Part shown: piece by piece, positions 45,380 through 56,100 of the stretch
How the letters are laid out: each line of letters begins with the position of its first letter
How positions within the stretch are numbered: the first letter of the stretch is position 1
Origin: Paracyclopina nana
Taxonomy: Eukaryota; Arthropoda; Copepoda; Cyclopoida; Cyclopettidae
Length of the DNA stretch: 64,000 bases
Assembly: GCA_019096065.1 (NCBI GenBank)
Contig: JAGUCH010000007.1
Location: 2,750,501-2,814,500, forward strand
Direction of reading: 5' to 3'
Notes under the pieces: model-generated
What the model was told of the DNA's origin: nothing
Seen by the model: the letters and a program-made list of their open reading frames with translations, nothing else
Database searches by the model: none
Program-made: the position numbers and the translations under genes

Positions 45380-46845
45380 TTTCTCTAACAGTAACCGAAA
45401 ATCCCAGGTTGGTTGAAATTCCAAGACAAGCTCGACTTAATATTTCGATCTATTTTAAAGTGACCTAAGTCAACTCGCGCTCGCTTGGCTGGACTGCCCA
45501 CTGACTCATCAAAATTCAGCACTCTACTGGCTTCTAGCTGAATACTGAAACTCAATTAGAAGTTAGAATCACCGCCGAATGACGCCATTGAACATTTTTA
45601 ACCAGTGATGTGATGTAAAATTGGAAAACCAAGACTCCCGCACCTTGGAGGAGCGACTCCCACACCCGACAGCGTCTCCCGCACCCGGCAGCGTCTCCCG
45701 CACCAGGCAGCGTCTCCCGCCCCCCGGCAGTGTCCCTCTCCAACACCCGGCAACGTCTTTAACTGCAAATTGAGGCTGCCCAAGACCAAGACAGCAATTT
45801 GAGGCTCCCGCTCCCGGCAGCGTCTCCCGGACCCGGCAGCGTCTTCCGCCCCTGGCAGCGTCTCCCGCACCCGGCAGCGTCTCCCGCACCCGGCAGCGTC
45901 TTCCGCCCCTGGCAGCGTCTCCCGCACCCGGCAGCGTCTCCCGCACCTTGCAGCGTCTCCCGCACTCGGCAGCGTCTCCCGCTCCCGGCAGCGTCTCCCG
46001 GACCCGGCAGCGTCTTCCGCCCCTGGCAGCGTCTCCCGCACCCGGCAGCGTCTCCCGCACCTTGCAGCGTCTCCCGCACTCGGCAGCGTCTCCCGCTCCC
46101 GGCAGCGTCTCCCGGACCCGGCAGCGTCTTCCGCCCCTGGCAGCGTCTCCCGCACCCGGCAGTGTCTTCCGCCCCTGGCAGCGTCTCACGCACCCTGCAG
46201 CGACTTCCGCCCCTGGCAGCGTCTCCCGCACCCGGCAGCGTCTCCCGCACCTGGCAGCGTCTCCCGCACCCGGCAGCGTCTCCCGCTCCCGGCAGTGTCT
46301 CCCGGACCCGGCAACGTCTTCCGCCCCTGGCAGCGTCTCCCGCACCCGGCAGTGTCTTCCGCCCCTGGCAGCGTCTCCCGCACCCGGCAGCGTCTTTATA
46401 TTCAAATTGAGGCTGCTCAAGACCAAGACGGCAATTTGAAGCTCCTGCACCCAGCAGCGTCTCCCGCCCCCGGCAGCGTCTCCACACCCGGCAGTGTCTC
46501 CACACCCAGCGGTGTCTCCACACCCGGCAGCATCTTTAACTGCAAATTGAGGCTGCCCAAGAACAAGACGGCAATTTGAGGCTCCCGCCCCCGGCTGTGT
46601 CTCCCGCACCCGGCAGCGTCTCCCGCACTTGGCAGCGTCTCCCGCACATTGTGGCTACTCAAGACTATGAATTCGGTGGGAAAAAAATTCGCCTGGTGAT
46701 TTTTTTTCCCGGGAAAAAAATTCCCCTGGTTAATTTTTTTCCCAATGTGTTTGTTTACATTTTGTCTTGGTAGAGAAATAAACTGAGAACTATTTGGAAA
46801 TTGAAACCTAACCAGGGATTTTCGGTTACCGGTAGAGAAATAAAG
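45380..46845. mobile_element. Nested element carrying the GC-rich minisatellite
   Basis: GTAACCGAAAATCCCAGGTT near 45391 and its diverged complement (AACCAGGGATTTTCGGTTAC) near 46810 form inverted ends. Between them lies the 19-nt minisatellite. The element is itself inside the 6.7 kb composite. Confidence 0.6.
45650..46655. repeat. 19-nt GC-rich minisatellite
   Basis: About 50 copies of CAGCGTCTCCCGCACCCGG with variants (CTTCCGCCCCTGG, CTCCCGGACCCGG). The array is interrupted at 45.76, 46.40 and 46.53 kb by copies of a spacer containing CAAATTGAGGCTGC. As 19 is not a multiple of 3 and the unit has no stop, all six frames stay open for long stretches. The 57-nt (3 x 19) cycle gives a 19-residue protein period. 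This is not a gene. Confidence 0.92.
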
Positions 46846-46950
46846 TTCTCTAATCGTCCTCTATTAAACTGAATGGACTTGATAAATAAAAGTTGCTCAA
46901 CTACAATCTTTTAATCATCTTAATTGTTGCTATTAAATACATTGTGTTTA

Positions 46951-47550
46951 TCACAGTTTTTTATATAAAAACACTTGGCATTTTGATACTCCAGTAGACA
47001 TCTTTATGGGATTGCCTCCATCCACCTCAAAAAATGAGCTGTCATCAAGGACATGAGCAGTGTAGTGCCCTGAATCCAAAGAGCCTTTGTGCTCAATAGC
47101 TGACACCAGCTGGTATCTAGCAGACTCCCCCATTGTTGGTATTGCAAGTATTCCTCCAATGCCAATTGCATGAACGGTAATATAAAAATACAGTCAAATT
47201 CCATCCTAAGAGAGTGACAATTAAAAAGGCTACTCACTTTGAGCCTGATAATTGAAGCTGTCCAAGGGCTCCTCATCAACATCCATAGCTTCTTCTGGTT
47301 CCTCTTCTTCAGATACATCTGCTATGGATGGCTCATCATCTAGGACCAAGTGGGATGACTCTGAAGGGACATTGACAAGGTCAAGCTCATCTGGTTGAGT
47401 TGTGTCTCAAGCATTCAGCATCTCCTTGGCCATCAGGGAAAACATGCAAAGCAGCTTTCAGCAAAATTGCACACAGTTCTCTCAATGAGTCCAGTCAGTG
47501 TATTAACAAGAGTCAATTTTCCTAGGACTCTAAGCTGAAATTGACTTTCA
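46951..47550 (-). pseudogene. Broken ubiquitin-specific protease fragment
   Basis: Minus-strand remnant of a USP-family deubiquitinase. The 3' exon (47153-46951) encodes the His-box end: ARYQLVSAIEHKGSLDSGHYTAHV...CQVFLYKKL, then a stop. The preceding exon (about 47408-47238, donor GTGAGT) encodes an acidic linker (SEEEEPEEAMDVDEE). Further upstream the frame changes twice: KLTLVNTLTGLIERTVCNF in one frame, then LKAALHVFPDGQGDAECLRH (resembling the USP QQDAxEFL box) in another, then the acidic linker in the third. No upstream Cys box exists; the tandem array starts at 47.58 kb. Introns are kept, so it came as a genomic fragment, apparently captured by the composite element. It is not expected to make an active protease. 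Confidence 0.75.
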
Positions 47551-47584
47551 GAGCCCCCAATTCCCCACATTTCCGGGCAAAATC

Positions 47585-49335
47585 CGAAGCTTTTTTACTG
47601 TGAATGTTGAGGCTATTTGATGGCAGAATCCGAGGCTATTTGATGGCAGAATCCGAGGCTTTTTGATGGCAAAATCCGAGGCTTTTTGACTGTGAATTTT
47701 GAGGCTGCTTTGACGGCCGAATCCGAGGCTGCGTTGACGGCAGAATCCGAGGCTTATTGACTGTGAATTTTGAGGCTACTTGATGGCCGAATCCGAGGCT
47801 TTTTTACTGCCGAATCCGAGGCTTTTTGACTGAATGTTGAGGCTGCTTTGACGGCCGAATCCGGTGCTTTTTGACGGCCGAATCCAAGGCTTTTTGACTG
47901 TGAATGTTGAGGCTGCGTTGACGGCTGAATCCGAGGCTGCGTTAACGGCAGAATCCGAGGCTTTTTGATAGCCGAATCTGAGGCTTATTGACTATGAATT
48001 TTGAGGCTACTTGTTGGCCGAATCCGAGGCTTTTTGACTGCCAAATCCGAGGCTTTTTGACTGAATGTTGAGGCTGCTTTGACGGCCGAATCCAGGGCTT
48101 TTTGACGGCCGATTCCGAGGCTTTTTGACTGTGAATGTTGAGGCTGCTTTGACGGCCGAATCCGAGGCCTTTTGATAGCCGAATCCGAGGCCTTTTGATA
48201 GCCGAATCCGAGGCTTTTAGACTGTGAATGTTGAGGCTGCTTTGACGGCCGAATCTGGGGCTTTTTGACGGCCGAATCCGAGGCTGATTTGACGGCCGAA
48301 TCCGAGGAATTTTGACTGAATGTTGAGGCTGCTTTGACGGCCGAATCCGGTGCTTTTTGACGGCCGAATCCAAGGCTTTTTGACTGTGAATGTTGAGGCT
48401 GCTTTGACGGCTGAATCCGAGGCTGCGTTGACGGCAGAATCCGAGGCTTTTTGATAGCCGAATCTGAGGCTTATTGACTATGAATTTTGAGGCTCCTTTT
48501 TGGCCGAATCCGAGGCTTTTTGACTGCCAAATCCGAGGCTTTTTGACTGAATGTTGAGGCTGCTTTGACGGCCGAATCCAGGGCTTTTTGACGGCCGATT
48601 CCGAGGCTTTTTGACTGTGAATGTTGAGGCTGCTTTGACGGCCGAATCCGAGGCCTTTTGATAGCCGAATCCGAGGCCTTTTGATAGCCGAATCCGAGGC
48701 TTTTAGACTGTGAATGTTGAGGCTGCTTTGACGGCCGAATCTGGGGCTTTTTGACGGCCGAATCCGAGGCTTTTTGACTGAATGTTGAGGCTGCTTTGAC
48801 GGCCGAATCCGGTGCTTTTTGACGGCCGAATCCAAGGCTTTTTGACTGTGAATGTTGAGGCTGCTTTGACGGCTGAATCCGAGGCTGCGTTGACGGCAGA
48901 ATCCGAGGCTTTTTGATAGCCGAATCTGAGGCTTATTGACTATGAATTTTGAGGCTACTTGTTGGCCGAATCCGAGGCTTTTTGACTGCCAAATCCGAGG
49001 CTTTTTGACTGAATGTTGAGGCTGCTTTGACGGCCGAATCCAGGGCTTTTTGACGGCCGATTCCGAGGCTTTTTGACTGTGAATGTTGAGGCTGCTTTGA
49101 CGGCCGAATCCGAGGCCTTTTGATAGCCGAATCCGAGGCCTTTTGATAGCCGAATCCGAGGCTTTTAGACTGTGAATGTTGAGGCTGCTTTGACGGCCGA
49201 ATCTGGGGCTTTTTGACGGCCGAATCCGAGGCTGATTTGACGGCCGAATCCGAGGAATTTTGACTGCGAGTGTTGAGGCTGCTTTGACGGCCGAATTCGA
49301 GGCTTTTTCACTAAGAATGTTGAGGCTTGTTTCAT
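47585..49335 (-). repeat. Tandem array GACGGCCGAATCCGAGGCTT, right arm
   Basis: About 80 copies of a 20- to 25-nt unit such as GACGGCCGAATCCGAGGCTT, alternating with GACTGTGAATGTTGAGGCTG. They are organised in a higher-order period of roughly 500 nt: blocks starting near 47.82, 48.31 and 48.78 kb are nearly the same. It is the complement of the left-arm array. A long open frame on the minus strand here is a by-product. Confidence 0.9.
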
Positions 49336-49691
49336 CTGCCTTTTTTGATTCTTCTTTTTTCTGTTGGGCAGAAAATCAGCTGTTTTTCACGAACTGTGAA
49401 TGACGATGACCGGATGACGTCACAACGGGGAGCGCAACGCAATTAACGCGCGTCAATTTAACGGAAAAATTAAAACTCCGGGTTAAAAAAAATTCGCGAA
49501 ATGGCGGATGGCAAGGCGGATAAAAATCGTCGATTTGAGGGACTTCCCGGGCATGTAGAGAAAAAATATTTTGTGTTTTGGCGACCCCATAGGGCCCCTG
49601 AAGAGCTGAGCAAAAAAAATCGGGTAGGCCTATAGTCAAAAAAAGCAATGCCTCATTTGTGTCAAATCCTGGCGTCACATTTGCCAGGCCC

Positions 49692-50370
49692 TTTGCTCAA
49701 CTATTTTATTCTCTTGTTTTATAAATTGTTTACGTATATAAATAGATATTATAAATGTGTAGTTGAATAAACTGAGACGAATTGGTAAACTGAATTATAC
49801 ATGCAAAAATTGCTTTCCATCATGTAATATCTTTTTATATATGTAAACAATTTAACTAAGTAAACCTAAGTATGATCATATCATCAAAAAATTCATTTTC
49901 TGTTCATGCCTTTACAGATTTTGTCCGGTGCTGGACTTGATTCACTTTTCATGAGCATGACTTTCTTCCTTTTGTCTTCAGGATTAAAGGTAGACAACTT
50001 GAAGGTAATCTTCATATCTGGCATCACTGATAGTGTTCACCTTTGCCATCTTTGTATCTGTTTGGTTTTGACTTGATCAAACTTTGAAAAGCCCAATTTC
50101 GACTTGATCAATGATAAAATATACAAAATACGGTAAGATGTTTGATTAAACTACTGTTCACTTAGGAAATCAAGAGTCTTAGCGTTACTGCAATATGATA
50201 CAGCAAGTGACATAGGAATGTGAAGCATTCGCGTTAGTCCTTTTGTATCTAGGTGTCGTTTCTACTATCATGGCAAAGCAGATTTGAAAAACGGCATTGA
50301 GTCTTCGGCATAGTTTAGTTTATGCAAATATCCAAATACTATATGTACAAGCACAATTTTGTAATTAAAG
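49692..50370. other. Flank of composite element and 3' region of U1-C gene
   Basis: 49692-49755 is the right half of the repeat into which the 6.7 kb element inserted. At about 49.90-50.01 kb a short minus frame (MKITFKLSTFNPEDKRKK) looks protein-like but has no identifiable partner. The last part is presumably the 3' UTR of the U1-C gene. Confidence 0.4.
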
Positions 50371-50766
50371 TTATCGAGGCGGCCTAAACATCATGCCTGG
50401 GTGCATGGGCGGCATCCCAGGAGGTCCCCCCATAGGGGGACGAGGTCCCATAGGCGGCATTCCGCCCATATGTGGGGGGCGGTACATCATTTGAGGCGGC
50501 ATTGGCGGTACCATTCCGTTGGGTGGCCTTGGCGGCATCATCATACCAGGGGGTGGGATCCCGACACCCGGAACGCCAGGCAACTTTCCAGCTTTAAACG
50601 CTGCGGTCGTCGCGTCAATCAAACTCTGCGCTTGCTCCTCCATCCATTTTTGGTAGTAGAATTTTACGTTCTCCTTGTGCTTTCGGCCGGCGCAATGTGT
50701 CTTTCGCACCGAGGGTGAATCGTGGGTCAAGTAGGTGTCGCAATAATCGCAATAATACTTCGGCAT
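50371..50766 (-). CDS. SNRPC: U1 small nuclear ribonucleoprotein C
   Basis: U1-C, the U1 snRNP zinc-finger protein that stabilises pairing of U1 snRNA with the 5' splice site. A single exon of 131 aa. The N terminus [20 protein letters not shown] and [21 protein letters not shown] form the C2H2-type finger (Cys6, Cys9, His24, His30) with the usual spacing. The rest is Pro/Met/Gly-rich ([11 protein letters not shown]...PPMHPGMMF) as in other U1-C proteins. I took the ATG of MPKYY rather than upstream codons because the family always starts there. It lies 152 bp downstream of the 7TM receptor stop on the same strand. Confidence 0.97.
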   Translation of the reverse strand: MPKYYCDYCDTYLTHDSPSVRKTHCAGRKHKENVKFYYQKWMEEQAQSLIDATTAAFKAGKLPGVPGVGIPPPGMMMPPRPPNGMVPPMPPQMMYRPPHMGGMPPMGPRPPMGGPPGMPPMHPGMMFRPPR

Positions 50767-50918
50767 GTTCAACAAACGTCCGAGAAATTTCTTTCGCCTA
50801 AGCGGAGTCGTTTTGGTTTGTTGTTATTTCGCAACTTTTTCAAGGTTTCAAATATCACGCAACCTTTTAGCATTCGTTGCGGCACGCAACCTTTTGTTAG
50901 GGGGAAGATGTGGGCATT

Positions 50919-51939
50919 TCAAAGGTAGGTTCTTCGCAACTCAGGAGAAGCAAAAATGTAAGCCACATTGGTGAACACCAGCGTGGCGATGAGCAAGCAC
51001 GCGAAGGAAGCAGGAGGAAGAAAGTTCTCCTTGTCGATGTTTAGCAAGATGGTCATGAGCATGGTGAAGGACAAGTGTATGGCATAGCAAATGGCTTGGC
51101 CAACCATGTTCATTGCATTGCCCTGTCGCCTCCTCCGTTGCTCCTCAGCCGAGATCGCATGACTGATGGACTGGTTCTTCTTCCTTAGATACCAGAAGAG
51201 GTAGACGTAACAGGTCAGCTCAGCAAGTGCGTAGCCTTGTCCCATCAAATACGACAAGCTGAGCATGAGCATGCCAAATTTGAGAGACTCGTCCGAGACA
51301 CCTTCGTATTTCATGATGGCAACTTCCATGGAGCCGGAGTGTCCCCGGCAGAACTGCATCACAGGGCTGCTACCAGACATCTGCTTACCAAGGAAATTTG
51401 GCACGAAAATGAAAATGACCAAAGTGAGCTCCACCAACCAAGCGATCGGCAACGTGTCACCTGTTCGGATTCTTCTCCGGATGGGCGATTCACGCGTGAC
51501 CACAAATCCGACGCGAAATAGGGCCATGGTCAAATTGCCGCCACTTATGCTCAAGTTGTGAACGGTGATGGCCAACCATAACACGGAGCAGCCCTCGTTG
51601 CCAAAAAACTGCGATAATGGCGTTGCTGTGGCTAAGGAGATGATGGTCATTGACGTGAAGATCAAGCTCAAGCACAACTGAACAGCCTGCATAAACATGG
51701 AATGTGGAAAGATTGAAGTTTTATGTGCCGGCGGCATACCTGATCTAACAGTATGATAGCATTGATTGGTCGCCCTCTCGGAGCAACTCTTAGCACGAAG
51801 TTGATGATGAGGGACCAGAATTGACCAACCCGCATGCTAGCATTGCACAGACGAGCATCGGCGTTGTGATATCGCCCCATTTCAAAATGCTCAGACTTTC
51901 GTCGGAAAAATCTAGGAGATGTAGCCTTTCCTCTTCCAT
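50919..51939 (-). CDS. Orphan rhodopsin-like 7TM receptor, with an apparent frameshift
   Basis: Two exons, 51939-51740 and 51686-50919, with a 53-nt intron. Membrane helices follow RPINAIILLDQ: AVQLCLSLIFTSMTIISLAT (TM2), LWLAITVHNLSISGGNLTMA (TM3), IAWLVELTLVIFIFVPNFLG (TM4), the stretch before LFWYLRKKNQ (TM5), AICYAIHLSFTMLMTILLN (TM6) and LIATLVFTNVAYIFASPELR (TM7). The ending ASPELRR is typical of class A GPCR. There is no DRY motif. The best N terminus (MEEERLHLLDFSDESL...ITTPMLVCAMLACGLVN, with TM1) is in a different frame from FWSLIINFVLRVAP that continues it. A one-base slip near 51815-51823 would join them, so this is a sequencing error, a null allele, or a start further in. Ligand unknown. 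Confidence 0.7.
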
Positions 51940-53197
51940 GACCTTCGTCACACAGATAACCGCATTGTCAGAGCTTTTTCGTAAGGCTCTCTCGCGCAGT
52001 TGTTATGGCAATCCGCTTAGATCTTAAAATACTGTTTCGGATGAGGTGCTTCAGGCGGCACCATGGAATTGGGTACTTTAACAGATACCTAGGCCCTCCG
52101 AAATGTGCCTTGCCATTGCCAATCCATGAACAATTTAAAAAATCTGCTGTTTTGCGAAACACTAACAGCTTTGGACTGTGAGCCACTATCAAACCTGATA
52201 CAAGCTTTTGGATTCGAAAATCAGTTTTTGGGTCCAAACACCTTTTAATAGAGTGAAAAGTTGATAAATTAAGTTTTAGGACCACTGCACCACTCTAGGT
52301 AGTCAAGTGGTAAAGTAAGCAAAAAGCTATTTGAATTTAGTAAAAAAGAACGGTGGCCTAGCTGGAATTGTGGGTATGGACAAAGATCAACTGAACCCTT
52401 ATCATGTAGGCCCTAAGGGGGTCTCTGTAGGTGTCAGGGAGATAAGTTGAAAAATGTAAACAAACAAGCTGAAAAATGGCCAAAATTCACTTCTTTGGAC
52501 CTGATTAAAATTGTATGTAATTGTATGCCATGATCAGAATTTGGACCTTAAATCCCGATCAGGACCCTTCTTTGAGGACATTTTCCTCCCATGTCAGTGG
52601 ATGGTGGATTTTTGATTTTTCAACTCAGGACGAAAGTCAAAGTTTAGAACTGTCATTACCAAATTCATTACAGTATGTATGTCTGCAAATGGAGCTCATA
52701 GAGCAGCTCAAAAATACACCTTTTCTTTAGTAAAAATACTTTTAAAGTATCGCATATAAAACTGACAGGCAGAAGTGAAGTCATGGGCAAACTTTTGCTG
52801 AGGCAGCAGGAACTATTATTTCCAACATCTCACACCATTACAAGGTGTTTGGGCCAATAAACTGATCCGAAAGCTTGTATCAGGATTGCTTGTGGCTTAG
52901 TGGCCTAAGCTGTTCATCTATGACGCTTTTTGCTGTAAACTAGTTGCATGAACACTTGTAAAAGTAACCTAAAAATGTTTTTTGAAGCATTCTTGAAGTT
53001 TCACCAGCTTTGAGTTGCCACATAGCTACCAAATTTTGTAAGCCATTAGGAGCAAAAAGCTCCAAGAGCGCAAATTAACAGCTTTTAAGCTTATCTTTTT
53101 AAAAAAGATAAATGTCAAGCTCTCAGCCAGGTTGTCACAATCAAGCCCATCAAATATTAATGAAGTAGTAGTTAACCCAATTTGAGCGAATGCATTT
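51940..53197. other. Intergenic, no gene seen
   Basis: AT-rich, contains the receptor promoter and the JAK 3' UTR. No conserved frame or clear repeat recognised. Confidence 0.4.
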
Positions 53198-56100
53198 CTA
53201 GGTAACTTGCTTTTCCACATGGCTCAGCATTAGCTTGAGTTTATCAAATGAGGGCCGAATTTCAGGGTTCTCTTCCCAACATGCCATCATGACTTGAGTA
53301 TACAATACATTGGAGCATTTATCTGGCTTTCTTAGCCTGGTGCCTTCAAGCAGTTTCTTTATCCAGTTGTTCATGTCCATGGCCAACCTCTCTTGGCCTT
53401 GGTCAGTTCTGAAGTAGTCCTCACAGCCTTCAAGGTATGGCAGCTCTCCAAATGAAAACATCTCCCAAAGGACAACACCAAAGCTCCACACATCTGAGGG
53501 AGTATGAAAAATCATCTGTCGCAACGACTCAATGGCCATCCACTTAACAGGAATATTGGATCTCGAAGTCATTGTGTAGTAGTCCTTTTCTCGAGGTTGC
53601 CTGGCAAGGCCAAAGTCTGATATTTTCACCTGCTCTTCGTTGGCAACCAAAATGTTCCTGGCTGCCAAGTCCCGATGAATGATTTTCTTTCTGCTCAAGT
53701 AGATCATGCCTTCGATGATGTTGTCAGCATAGAGGAATAACTGAACGAGTTTGATGGTATCCTTTTTGGTCTTAAGGTACATGTCCAAGGAGCCGTGCTC
53801 CAGGTATTCCATTGCAAATGCCATTGTGGTGATGCCTTCCTCTTCCATCCTCTTCACGCCTCTGATCCTGACTATGTTGTCATGATTGAACCCTTTCATC
53901 AAATTCAACTCGCGTTCGATCTCCTTTTCAGACTCTGGATCATTGATGTCTCTCAGCCTTTTGATAGCCACTTGCTCCCAATCACCATTGGATCTGGCTA
54001 AGTAACCCAGGTAGACAATGCCAAAATTGCCTTCACCTAGAATCTTGTTGTTGAAGGTAATTTGAGCCCCATCATCGATATCGTAAATGCAAGGCATCGA
54101 TGCATACGAGCTGGACAGTGAGGATATGGATGTCTGCAAGGTGAACTCAGACCTATACGAGTTGACCACGCTGCCCTCCATACTGGAGCTGGATCTGCTG
54201 AGTAGGTTCTGCGTGGAATCATGCCAAATTCCACCACCACCTTGACCAAACAACATTCTCGAGTCACGGAATTTGTGCATCCAGTTGGTAAAAGTTGGCA
54301 CCAAAGTGTTGTGTTGATGGGGCAGAGTGCCAAAGCTCTGCAATTGGTCTTCATCTTCGTCATCACTATGCAACCTTGAGGGCTTTCTCGAAGGCAAGGG
54401 CACATCAGTGGGCGAGTTGGAGCCATTGTTATCCGAGTTGATGATGGTATCCCCAGAGCCAGCGGTGGTTTGCAGAGTCTTCACTGATCCCGACGGTGAC
54501 AGCTGCTGCTCGTTCATTGTTACATAAATATGCACTTTTTGAGCATTTACCACCTTGTACAGGAACTGGTGAAGGGACTTGAGAATTGTCTGAGGCGAAT
54601 CCCGTTCCTCGGGGACAGGCCTCCAGCAGCCCAAGATGATGCGGTAAATCTTGTCGAATGGCCCAGAGAGGCTGCTTGGCCTGCTTAAACGATGGCCTTT
54701 GATGTACTGGTCCTTGGCCAAAGTGAGATCGAGTTTGGGTGCTTCGCCATAGGAGAAGAGCTGCCACAACGTTGTGGCAAAGGCCCAGACGTCACCCTTG
54801 GTGGTGCATTTGCTAGGTGTAGGGCAAGAGTCCATCAGCAGCTCTGTGCTCAGCCAGTGGACTTCATCTGGATTGGTGTAATCGGGTAGACCAGGGTCAC
54901 CAAGTTTGACTTTAAACGCAGACCCAACAACGTGGTGAGATACAAAGACATTGCACAATCTGGGGTGAAGGATCATGGCATTAGTAAATGTATACTTTAA
55001 GAGCGTACGTCAATCCGAAAAGATTATTTTTTGATTAAGTACTTCTTGCGGATGCCTATACCAGGAACTACAAACAGAACGCACGCAAAACTACAAATAA
55101 CGGACGCGCACATGGATCTACAAAACTTTTTTATTAAACCATCCGCATATGGACCTACACTGAACCAAGCGCACCCGGGGGCGCGTACTTTGTCCTACAG
55201 TCAACCGATCGCACATAAAACTACAAAACAGTGCGCACGTCAGACTACAAAGATTTTTAGCCTAGAATGTAAACAACCCCAACCGCACATGAATCTACAT
55301 ACAACTATTCGCACATGAACTACAAATTACGGAAACGCACACTAAACTACAATCAAATCCATTATTGAAATTGATAACTGAAACCACAGTTCTAACTTTT
55401 GTCGTTGTTCACTATCATAGTTTATTAAGTAATTATAAGAATCTGCTAACTTCTGTTGTAATCTCTAATTATTCTAAATAGGTCAATAATATGGGTAAAA
55501 TTCTGCTTTTTCAATCTATTAGTACATTTTGGACTATTTGGTTTATTTGGACTTTTAGGCTTTTTTTGGACTGTTTGGTCTTTTCCCTATTTTTAGTTTT
55601 TTAATCTTTTAGGACTTTTTGGAATATTTGGACTTTTTGGAATATTTGGACTTTTTGGAATAATTGTGTGTGCCAAATTGTGGGAATTGTGTGCCTTTTA
55701 TGAGGTCCCTTTTTTCAAAAGTGCATTTAGTCAAATGTAGTTTCCTGTGCAAATCATCTGTGTTCATTTTGCTAACAGCTTTTTATGTTGGTTCATGTGC
55801 GTATCTGCTAAATGTAGCTTGAGTGCGCTTGGTTCAGTGTAGGTCCATATGCGGTTGGTTTAGTAAAAAAAAGTTTTGTAGATCCATGTGCGCATCCGTT
55901 ATTTGTAGTTTTGCGTGCGTTCTGTTTGTAGTTCCTGGTATAGGCATCCGCGCACCCAAGCTACATTTAGCAGATATGCACATGAACCTACATAAAAAGC
56001 TGTTGGCACAATGAACACAGATGATTCGCACATGAAACTACATTTGACTAAACGCACGGACTATTTGGACTTTTTTGACTAATTGGACTATTTGGACTTT

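Larger units (their letters stand above)
42992..49691. mobile_element. 6.7 kb composite inverted-repeat mobile element
   Basis: The ends are GGGCCTGGCAAATGTGACGCC and its exact inverse at 49691. Homology of the arms continues inward: left 42992-43037 plus 43504-43735, right 49410-49691. These share GACTATAGGCCTACCCGATTT, CTCTTCAGGGGCCC and CGCCATTTCGC. Next inward, both sides carry tandem arrays of the same 20-odd-nt motif in opposite orientation (44.07-44.72 and 47.58-49.33 kb). The centre holds a hairpin, a nested minisatellite element and a ubiquitin-protease fragment. The flanks rejoin perfectly to match the uninterrupted repeat at 17.95-18.06 kb, so the borders are firm, and no target duplication is visible. 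Layout recalls Drosophila FB/Galileo fold-back elements; no transposase frame seen, so non-autonomous. Confidence 0.82.

Noticed and set aside
45569-46609. Long open frames (up to about 350 codons) rich in RETLPGAGDA
   Set aside because: They are the 19-nt minisatellite read in any frame; several frames on both strands are equally open and there is no conserved start or domain.
47942-48835. 297-codon minus-strand frame with RPSKQPQHSVKKPRIRPSK repeats
   Set aside because: A by-product of the tandem array; same motif in opposite orientation at 44 kb is not a protein either.
42992-49691. Helitron
   Set aside because: Lack of target duplication at an A|T site fits, but the ends are GGGCC...GGCCC rather than TC...CTRR with a 3' hairpin, and long inverted arms are not a Helitron trait.
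49900-50010. Short minus frame MKITFKLSTFNPEDKRKK as an exon of the broken USP gene
   Set aside because: No USP motif in it and no phase-consistent splice route across the repeat array could be shown.
55050-55370. Regularly spaced short repeats resembling a CRISPR array
   Set aside because: Animal genome with spliced genes, repeats are degenerate and spacing varies from about 25 to 50 nt, and no cas genes exist.
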